Positions 55,901 through 64,000 of a stretch of 64,000 nucleotides of DNA are shown piece after piece. Origin of the DNA: Chrysomallon squamiferum (taxonomy: Eukaryota; Mollusca; Gastropoda; Neomphalida; Peltospiridae). The position numbers and the translations under genes are program-made. The notes beneath the pieces were generated by a model that saw nothing but the letters and a program-made list of their open reading frames with translations, was not told the DNA's origin and did not search any database. Numbering within the stretch: the stretch's first letter is position 1; each line of letters starts with the position of its first letter. The DNA lies in assembly GCA_012295275.1 (NCBI GenBank), contig CM022668.1:2017070-2081069 (forward strand). The letters run 5' to 3'.

Positions 55901-58023
55901 CCGTGACACCTGCTCACCACTCTCTGCTTCTGAGTCACCATTCACCTGTAAACACAAGTCACCCCATTATCAAACAACTCTTTTTAATTATCTGTTCCAT
56001 CATATAACTTTTACCCTTATTTTTAATTTGCTGAAAGAAATTATTAATAAACACCTTCCCACAGAAAGAAGGAAGGAACCTCACAGTTTATGACAGACTG
56101 GTCTTATTTCAACTGGAAACAAAGAAAACACTGGATTATTTATCAGCCAGTCATAGTAAAATATATTATTTATACAACTGTAATATCAGAATTTCTAGGA
56201 CAGAATTATAAAACAACAACAATAATAATGATGATGATGATGCTATTGGTCATAATAATGATAATGATGATAATATTGATGGTATGATAATGATAATGAT
56301 GAAGACGATGTTAATGATGATGATGATATTAATAACGGTGATGATGGGCTGATACTTTACCGGTGAGTACAGCTGATCATTCCCAATCTGACCGTAGTCA
56401 TCATCCGACTCTTGCATTGTGGGAAGATCAACGCAGCTGTGATACATGTATGCTTCGGTCTTGCTCATAGTGTTGTTATTTATTTCTCTCTCTGACCTTG
56501 ACCTCTGACCTCCACTGGGCTGACTTTCAGCGTGTCGACGGTTTCCGTTAGCTACTGGGAACAAGCGAGAATTGACATCATCCCTCCACGACTGGATAGA
56601 CTGACCTTTCCTCGGAACTGTGTCATAAAGCTTTGGAACCAAATCTCCATGACTACAGTCTGAGCTGGTTTGATCTGGTTTCTTCTTCCACTAATTAAAA
56701 CAAAACTCATTATTTGTAATTTAACCAAAAAAATAATACAATCATTGTCATTATTTTAAATTAAACAAAAAAACATCATTACTGCAAATTTAACAAAACA
56801 GAAAATATTTTTATTTTAAATTTAACAAAACAGAAAACATTATTTTAAATTTAACAAAATAGAAAACAAGATTAACGTCTTTTTTTTATAAAGTAATTAA
56901 AAACATTTTATAGAAATTGTGAAATAAAAAAGAGAAGAAGGAATACCCTGTATTTGTGTTTTCTGGTGTCTGTGTGCAAAGATCCGTCCAGCTGTCTGTA
57001 CAGTTGTGAGTCTGAAACACTCAGATTGGCCCAGCTGTGAGACTTCAACATCTGAAAAAGAGAAAACTTCACACATAAACTTCATAAAATCTTTACACTT
57101 TTACATCAGTTTTACATTCTAATACTTAAAGAGTCAACATGAACGTGTTAAGTATTATAACTGTTTAATATCTCTACAACAATGAAACTGTAACATTAGA
57201 AGAAAAAAAAATGTATGCGTTCACAGTTAACACAAATACTGAAGATTATTTTTCAGTGGAATAAAGACACAACTACTGATACCAACACAAATATAAAACA
57301 CAGATATAAACACACAAATATAAAACACAAATATAAAACACAGATATAAAACACAAATATAAAACACAGATATAAACACAAATATAAAACACAAATATAA
57401 AACAGATATAAAACACAGATATAAACACACAAAAGTCTGACACTGAAAAACACAAACTGAATGTTAACTGACACACAGAATAACAGACATAACATGTATC
57501 AGTCAGTAGTTTAACACAGATTTAGACTCACACAGAAGACAAACTGAGAAATTCAATGTTAACTACAGAGTATTTTAGAGAGTTAGTTGAGGTCAGTTTA
57601 TAATCAGTGTTACTGACTTCCCCAGTGATGACAAGTTGATGAAACACATACATCATCATCCTGTACATAATTTATTAACAATCCAAATCTAATTTATAAT
57701 TTTTTTCTGTCACATATTTTTATTTCTATTCCTGTTGTTTTTTTTTTTGGTTGCTGTTTTTATTTGGGGGGAGGGTAATCTTTATATTTGTTTTAAAATT
57801 TATACTTTTAAATTTAAATATATATATATATTCTCTTTTTCTTTTTTAAAAATATTTTTATATTAATTGAGACCAAACACTAAGACCTGACAAAACTAAA
57901 TAAAGTTATTTCACTTACCTGTCTGGATGAAGATTTTGGTTTTTTAATCAGCATCAAACACTTTTCTTCAGCCCTGCAGCTGTCAAGTGCTGGCAAAACT
58001 CTGTCAGAGTCATCGAGAAAAAC
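52774..58023 (-). CDS. Gene C: unrecognised Ser/Gln/Asn-rich protein with C-terminal coiled coil (3' six exons)
   Basis: Six minus-strand exons join entirely in phase 0: 58023-57919, 57051-56947, 56690-56361, 55945-53756, 53396-53283 and 52965-52774, giving 1,011 codons before the stop. I do not recognise the family. The first visible exon (VFLDDSDRVLPALDSCRAEE then KCLMLIKKP) could be the end of a PDZ-like fold, which is speculative. The bulk is low-complexity Ser/Gln/Asn/Arg, including a 19-residue internal repeat. The end has a short coiled coil and terminates in E-F-I-V. A large disordered scaffold or adaptor in the cytoplasm would fit; no enzyme motif, signal peptide or membrane segment is seen. 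The 5' end is missing: the first visible exon opens at an acceptor and no further exon could be found up to the right edge. Confidence 0.78.
53283..53396 (-). CDS. Gene C exon: helical segment
   Basis: 38 codons, phase 0-0, acceptor tttcag, donor AGT|GTATGT. It reads MNGRMILGAEANIIQKSLD then IIQGEITLTVARLKETCES, probably helical and leading into the coiled coil of the last exon. The ATG at its start is internal, not the gene start. Confidence 0.78.
53756..55945 (-). CDS. Gene C large exon: 730-residue Ser/Gln/Asn-rich region
   Basis: A 2,190-nt phase 0-0 exon, acceptor tttacag, donor GAG|GTTTGC. It starts VNGDSEAESGEQVSRCHSLG and is rich in Ser, Gln, Asn, Arg and Tyr with scattered conserved-looking islands (RIKRFTELMKARMAL, LLQFTDQVRSVSNRMREHF, HQLSQLYTFHPVRFLIHQ). 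A tandem repeat of about 19 residues (NTLQTDVYQTHSSSTSQPQ) occurs at 54,425-54,560. Most of the exon is probably disordered. Long open frame without any stop over 730 codons makes the coding call very strong. Confidence 0.93.
54424..54562 (-). repeat. 57-bp coding tandem repeat in gene C
   Basis: Two nearly perfect and one partial copy of a 57-bp unit containing TCTGCAGTGTATTCTGTGGC keep the frame and encode repeats of about 19 residues (LQTDVYQTHSSSTSQPQNT). Confidence 0.9.
56361..56690 (-). CDS. Gene C exon: 110 residues, Ser/Arg-rich
   Basis: Phase 0-0 exon, acceptor attag, donor CCG|GTAAAG. It reads WKKKPDQTSSDCSHGDLVPK, LYDTVPRKGQSIQSWRDDVN, then SRLFPVANGNRRHAES and an acidic Tyr-containing end ESDDDYGQIGNDQLYSP. 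The Y-D-x-V and Y-G-x-I segments could be phosphotyrosine sites, which is speculative. Confidence 0.83.
56947..57051 (-). CDS. Gene C exon: 35 residues
   Basis: A 105-nt phase 0-0 exon, acceptor ttttcag, donor AGG|GTATTC (weak). It reads MLKSHSWANLSVSDSQLYRQ then LDGSLHTDTRKHKYR. The R-x-x-S/S-x-S-W arrangement is typical of basophilic kinase or 14-3-3 targets but is not conclusive. Confidence 0.72.
57285..57425. repeat. AAATATAAAACACA repeats
   Basis: Short tandem words (AAACACAAATATAAAACACA, GATATAAA) in a gene C intron. Confidence 0.85.
57919..58023 (-). CDS. Gene C first visible exon: possible PDZ C-terminal half
   Basis: A 105-nt phase 0-0 exon, acceptor gttcag, donor CAG|GTAAGT. It reads VFLDDSDRVLPALDSCRAEE then KCLMLIKKPKSSSRQ. 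The helix (LPALDSC) followed by a CLMLIKKP strand resembles the end of a PDZ domain. The acceptor region is itself duplicated (GACAGTTCAGGTTTTTCTC occurs twice), which offers a second in-frame-looking AG upstream. Confidence 0.68.
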
Positions 58024-58490
58024 CTGAACTGTCAACAGAGAAAAAACCTGAACTGTCAACAGAGAAATACATCTTTTTTACAAACCTTTGTAACATCTTT
58101 TTTACAAATCTTTATAAAATATCTTTTTCACAAACCTTTATAAAAACATCTTTTTTACAAACATTTATAAAAACATTTTTCCTACACACCTTTAAAAAAA
58201 AATCTTTTCTACAAATGTTTATAAACACATCTTTTTTTTACATACCTTTTTAACATCTTTGTATTTTTACAAATGTTTATTAAATATGTTTATATTTTTA
58301 CAAATCTTTATAAAAACATTTTTATATTTTTACAAAATTTTATAACAACATCTTTATAGTTTTACAAATCTTTATAAAAACATCTTTGTATTTTTACAAA
58401 TCTTTATAAAAACATCTGTACTTTTAAAAACCTTTATAAAAAACATCTTTGTATTTTAACAAATCTTTAACAGAAAATCATTGTTATTTT
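58024..58490. repeat. ~28-bp AT-rich repeats upstream of the first gene C exon
   Basis: Imperfect copies of AACATCTTTTTTACAAATCT with TTATAAA follow each other from 58,070 to 58,480. A duplicated 24-bp AAAACCTGAACTGTCAACAG block precedes them. Confidence 0.85.
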
Positions 58491-59634
58491 TACAAATGTT
58501 AATACTTAACATGAAAACATTTGCTTAAATCAGTGTTTTATATTTTAATATTTAAACTGTCAGCATGAAAATGTGTTTACTTATATCAGAGTTTAACCTT
58601 TTAATACTTAAACTATCAGCAACTAAAACATGTCTACTTATATCAGTTTACATTTTAATACTTGGAACTTGTTAAGTATTATTTACACCTAGTATAGCTG
58701 TTTGATATCTCTACAACAATGAAACTGTAACATTAAAAAAATTCAGAGCAACATCAGTTAGCAAAAAGGGATTTTTGTATATAAACCTTCCCCTAGACAG
58801 CACCGTACATACATAAACCTCATAAACAGTCAAGAGACTATGGCTAGAACAGTAGAAATATATCTCTGCGTTCACTTTGGTCAAGTTAGGATGACAGATC
58901 CATTGACCTATGACCTATGCCTTATGACCTGTGCACTAATATTGATCATCAGCTCACATTTTGGAAAGATTAAAGATTATTTATGATTTATTATAATTAA
59001 AAGCTGTTACTGTTTGAGAATGTAAAAAGGGAACAAAGACCTGATGTGCCAGACCAGTGCAAAGATTAACAGCCGTGTTCAGAATGAAAAATATTTTTAA
59101 ATCCACAAGAAAACATCAACAGAGATGAACAACTTTGTCCCAGGTCTGTGTGCTTCCATGTTGTGTTTAAAGACAAACAGTCCTTGTGTGTTAGCCTGTA
59201 TTTCATATTTTACTCTACAAACATACTGTATGAAAAGAATACATTTTCAAACTAAGATAAACAGTGGAAACTATTTCCTTTTGCCACACACCATCATCCA
59301 AATATTATTTCATTGACAAAGAAAATATGATGGTATAGATTTTAAATTCCATTACAAAAGATAAAAAAATGACTGTACACATTAAACTCTGCTATCATAT
59401 AAAAATTGGTTGTAGATTTTAAATTCTGCTGTAATATAAAAATATGCATGTGTAACCAGTTTTTAAGCTCTGCCAGTTAATTATGTTTTTTATATCTGAA
59501 ATCAATGAGTCAATGTTGTTTGTGTTTATTTCAAGTGAATATAATTTCTCCATGTCAGTATGTTTACCAGCATTTTGACATGTAAGTCAATATGTATTAG
59601 TGTGTATATGTATGTATATATATGTATGTGTGTG

Positions 59635-59686
<52 letters not shown>

Positions 59687-60980
59687 CATACATACATATA
59701 CACATACATACATACAAACACAATATTGAGGAGTGTTTGTTTAAATATCTGTGTGTGTGTAATGTGAATATATAAGTGTATGCTCTGTATTGTGTGAATG
59801 TATATGTATGTATGTTGTGTGTATATTTGTGTGTGTTCTTGGTATGCATGAATATATATCACTGTGTGCATGCTGTATTCATACACACATAGGTGTTTGT
59901 GTATGTTTGTCAACATTTGCTTGTGTTTTCATATGCATGTGTGTGTTTGTGAACTGAGTCTTGCAAACCAGAAAAAGAAAACATGAGACAAAAGCTCTGC
60001 TCACTCAGCCTCTGTCACTGTTTTGTGTGTGGCTGTGAATTCTGGGGACAACACAGCTTTGTTTAACTGCTGGGTTTTATTTATTACTTGTGTTGTCTTA
60101 CAGGTCTGCTTCTTTCCATCAGGAAGCTTAAACAAAACTGTGTGTTTTGTCCCCTCACTTCCCTTCATTAAGTGTGTCACCCAAACAGTGGTACAACAAA
60201 CACAAATAAATAACACAAAACTGCACGAAAACCTGGTTTTAAAATCAAATCTAAATTATAACCATTCATTTAATACTGATCAGTTAAAACGTCCATTTTA
60301 TTAAACTGTTGATTTGTTACTGTTTTATAGGCTGACAATGTCACTTTTACTGAATTATTCATTTATTATTCATTACTTTGTATACTAGGTGAAAACAGTT
60401 TCATACTCTTGAAAAATTATTCATATTTTTGCTATTCATTAAAACAAGAACTATATATTATTTTACTGAAAATATTCAAACACTGGTCTCTGTGTAAAAA
60501 ATGGATTCTCATACATGTGTGTTGAAATAATGTAAATAAATAAATAAATAAATAGAAGCCATATTTTTGAATATTTTAAAATAAAATGAAAACTGAGATA
60601 AAACCAGAACTAGAGTAACTGTTGTTTTACAACAAACTTTGAATTAGAAAAACATTTCAAATATTTTCAGTCACACACAGATGTTTAAATAGTTTTCATT
60701 TGTCTATAAGTAATTTACCTAGATACAGTGAATATCTTACAGTTTTAAAAAGATATAAACAAACAAACAAACAAATAAATAAATAAATAAATAAAATAAA
60801 TAAATAAATAATAGATAAATAAAAATAAATAGATAAACAAAATAAATAAACAGATAGATAAACAAAATAAATAAGTTTTAGACAAATAAATAAACAGATA
60901 GATAAATAAATAGACAAATATGTGTGAAAAATAAAAAAAAGAATATACAGTTTTAACATACAGTTTTCTTAACATGACAA
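58491..60980. other. AT-rich DNA, no gene firmly supported
   Basis: Contains TG/TATG arrays (59,600-59,710) and AAAT/AAAC arrays (60,765-60,925). A segment at 60,100-60,190 could be an exon on either strand but the evidence is balanced. Missing 5' exons of gene C may lie here or beyond the edge. Confidence 0.5.
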
Positions 60981-60984
60981 AATA

Positions 60985-62520
60985 TCTGTGAATATCTTAC
61001 AGTATTGTGAATATCTTAGTTTTAACATGACAATCTGTGTAGACAAATATCTGTGAATATCTTACAGTTTTAAATAGACAAATATCTGTGAATATCTTTA
61101 GTTTTAACAGACAAATATCTTGAATATCTTTTTCTTATCTGTGATACTGGTTTTGCTGAATATCTTACAGTTTTCATAACAAATATCTGTGAATATGTTA
61201 CAGTTTTAACACAGACAAATATTTGAATATCTTAGTTTTAACACAGACATCTGTGAATATCTTACAGTTTTTGAATATCTTACAGTTTTAACACAGACAA
61301 ATATCTGTGAATATCTTAGTTTTAACATAGACAAATATCTGTGAATATCTTAGTTTTAACATAGACAAATATCTGTGAATATCTTAGTTTTAACAGACAA
61401 ATATCTGTGAATATCTTACAGTTTTAACATAGACAAATATCTGTGAATATCTTAGTTTTAACATAGACAAATATCTGTGAATATCTTAGTTTTAACATAG
61501 ACAAATATCTGTGAATATCTTACAGTTTTAACATAGACAAATATCTGTGAATATCTTAGTTTTAACATAGACAAATATCTGTGAATATCTTACAGTTTTA
61601 ACATAGACAAATATCTGTGAATATCTTACAGTTTTAACATAGACAAATATCTGTGAATATCTTACAGTTTTAACATAGACAAATATCTGTGAATTTTACA
61701 GTTTTAACAGACAAATATCTGTGAATATCTTAGTTTTAACATAGACAAATATCTGTGAATATCTTAGTTTTAACATAGACAAATGTGAATATCTGTGTGA
61801 ATATCTTCAGTTTTTTTAACATAGACAAATATCTGTGAATATCTTAGTTTTAACACAGACAGACAAATATCTGTGAATATCTTAGTTTTTAACAGACAAA
61901 TATTTTAACATAGACAAATATCTGTGAAAATATCTGTGAATATCTTAGTTTTAACACAGACAAATATCTGTGAATATCTTACAGTTTTTAACACAGACAA
62001 ATATTTTATCTGTGAATATCTTAGTTTTAACATAGACAAAATCTGTGAATATCTTAGTGAATATCTTACAGTTTTACATAGACATAGACAAATATCTGTG
62101 AATATCTTAGTTTTAACATAGACAAATATCTGTGAATATCTTACAGTTTTTAGACAAAATCTGTGATTATCAGACAAATATCTGTGAATATCTTAGTTTT
62201 AACATAGACAAATATCTGTGATTAAAGTTTTAACACACACAGATGTGAATATCTTTAGTTTTAACATAGACAAATATGTGTGAATATCTTAGTTTTTAAT
62301 ATCTGTGAATACAGACAAATATCTGTGAATATCTTACAGTTTTAACACAGACAAATATCTGTGAATATCTTACAGTTTTAACACAGACAAATATCTGTGA
62401 ATATCTTACAGTTTTAACACAGACAAATATCTGTGAATATCTTACAGTTTTAACACAGACAAATATCTGTGAATATCTTACAGTTTTAACACAGACAAAT
62501 ATCTGTGAATATCTTACAGT
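60985..62520. repeat. 34-36-bp minisatellite, about 1.5 kb
   Basis: Units of the form TTTTAACATAGACAAATATC then TGTGAATATCTTAG (34 bp) or with TTACAG (36 bp) repeat over about 1.5 kb. Copies near 62,330-62,510 are almost identical, while the middle is scrambled by small deletions. Confidence 0.96.
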
Positions 62521-62795
62521 GTGTGTGAAAGCTTTACACAGGTTTAAACAAATATTTCTGTGAAAGCTTTATAGTTTTTAATTAGGCAAATATTTCTGAG
62601 AAAACTTATACAGTTTTTAAATAGACAAATATTCTTGAATGTCTTATTTAGTTATTTTCTAAATGACCAGTTTGTTGAAACTTGTTTGTCCTGTCACTGT
62701 GTGGAAAGATTTATTATACTCATCACTTGAAAAACTTTCTTCCTGACCTACATAACACAAACAGCTGTATACCTGTTAAACACAAGCAACAACAC

Positions 62796-62814
62796 ACACA
62801 CACACAAACACAAA

Positions 62815-62847
<33 letters not shown>

Positions 62848-62894
62848 CACACAATACATACACACACATGTACACACATACACAACACATACAC

Positions 62895-62928
<34 letters not shown>

Positions 62929-63006
62929 ACACACATCCACACAATACACACATACACACATACACATAACACATACACAACACACACACACACACATACA
63001 CACACA
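62796..63006. repeat. (CA)n-rich microsatellite
   Basis: CA repeats with interspersed ACATA and CACAA units, about 210 bp. Confidence 0.95.
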
Positions 63007-63798
63007 GATATTGGTTTTAATCGTAATTTTATTATTTTATTTATTTCTAAAATTTCTTAATCCTATCTTTACTCCAAACATAGGTTTTCTAAGTTTTGGG
63101 GGGCTTTTAGAGGGGGATGCTTTAATAAATAAATAAACAAATCATTTTTATTTACCATGCTAAATTATATATGTGTAGACCAAGTTAAGAAAACTTCTAA
63201 TAGAAATTACAATATACAGACACAAACATTATTTTTTGCCATTTTTTTTTTTTTTTTCTTACTTTTAACTTCAAACTACAAAATTTAAACTTCATATTAG
63301 TAAAATTACTTTTTTTAGATATAATTTTTTATATATTATATAGATGATTAATTTATTTTTCAAGTCTCTGCTTTTATTACTGGACTGCTTCCAACATTCT
63401 GTGAACTTTCTAAACATATTACAAGACCGCCAATCAGTTCTTTATTATCACTCACTGGATGTTGAACTTTTGTTTAATGACATCACTTGAACACACTGAT
63501 TGGTTTCCTGGAATCAGCTGTTTTATGTCAAACATGTGATTAATGATAGCATCAGATTAACATTCTATAATTCAGTATAAATGTTTATTAATTCTGATGT
63601 AGTTTTGAGAGCAAACTGTTGTAGTTTTTTTACATTAGCAGAAAAGAATAACTTGTGCTGACTTCTCTTTAGACAAAGACAAAATATGTCAAATCCTTTC
63701 ACAGCACGAATAGAAAATATTCCCATAAATAGAACAATATGAATTTTTTAACTCCCTGCATTTTGTGTTTTTCAATTTGCTTATTAAAATTTATTATT

Positions 63799-63858
<60 letters not shown>

Positions 63859-64000
63859 TTTTCTACTTACTGTAAAATTAAGAAGTCAGCCTGGAAGTAA
63901 ATTTGCACCAATCTATGTTTTCTATGAATGTGACTTTACAATTAAACATACTGACTGAAATGAAACTGTTTGTCTGACTGTCTGTATGCAAACTAGGATT
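63007..64000. other. AT-rich right edge with (ATTT)n
   Basis: An ATTT array lies at 63,797-63,863. The rest shows no coding or RNA gene signal on either strand. Confidence 0.6.

Noticed and set aside
60095-60195. Possible exon (minus strand reading HTVLFKLPDGKKQT, or plus strand after ttacag)
   Set aside because: Both strands show equally plausible signals, the phase does not clearly fit gene C, and the peptide is too short to assign.

Overview
The window is animal nuclear DNA. It has multi-exon genes with GT/AG introns, dense microsatellites, TTAGGG-type telomeric repeats and a tandem satellite. The TTAGGG motif (not the arthropod TTAGG or nematode TTAGGC), the expanded Sushi/HYR secreted proteins and a TRIM-NHL-like relic suggest a lophotrochozoan, most likely a mollusc. 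That taxonomic call is inference. Exon boundaries below were built by hand from splice consensus, reading phase and domain logic, with no transcript data.

Layout. (1) 1-6,330, minus strand: gene B, the 5' part of a secreted Sushi/HYR protein that runs off the left edge. It contains a duplicated three-exon module in which each HYR domain is split by a phase-2 intron. (2) 6,340-12,860: intergenic, with a 1.5-kb 16-bp minisatellite made of 5'-splice-site-like units and a tRNA-like SINE-type repeat. (3) 12,902-26,251, minus strand: gene A, apparently complete from signal peptide to stop codon and poly(A) signal. The model is about 1,130 residues: Sushi and HYR domains, a SVEP1-type cysteine-containing domain, an array of GCC2/GCC3 (ephrin-receptor-like) cysteine modules and a basic tail. 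Nearly every internal exon is phase 1-1. Two exons of a duplicated GCC pair are decayed. (4) 26,300-31,990: AT-rich DNA with a hAT-type MITE carrying an 8-bp target duplication, a Cys-rich transposon-like scrap, and the last three exons of a CASD1-like (sialate O-acetyltransferase) gene with two inactivating lesions. (5) 31,990-41,300: degenerate telomeric array with (TTAGGG)n tracts embedded in ~180-bp units and a higher-order period near 530 bp. (6) 41,301-41,500: 200-N gap. (7) 41,501-45,385: ~373-bp satellite, ten full units plus a partial one, rich in perfect short dyad symmetries; a stray fragment lies at 45,789-45,914. (8) 48,030-49,390, plus strand: TRIM-NHL-like pseudogene. (9) 52,774-58,023, minus strand: 3' six exons (1,011 codons) of gene C, an unrecognised Ser/Gln/Asn-rich protein ending in a coiled coil and a class II PDZ-ligand-like C terminus; all its introns are phase 0. 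(10) 58,024-64,000: AT-rich minisatellites and microsatellites.

Genes A and B look like neighbouring paralogues encoding extracellular adhesion or recognition proteins. Nothing links gene C to them functionally. The most notable structure is the junction of a broken CASD1 end, a telomere-like array, an assembly gap and a dyad-rich satellite. It could be a real subtelomeric or fusion site, or a scaffolding join of two repeat-ended contigs.
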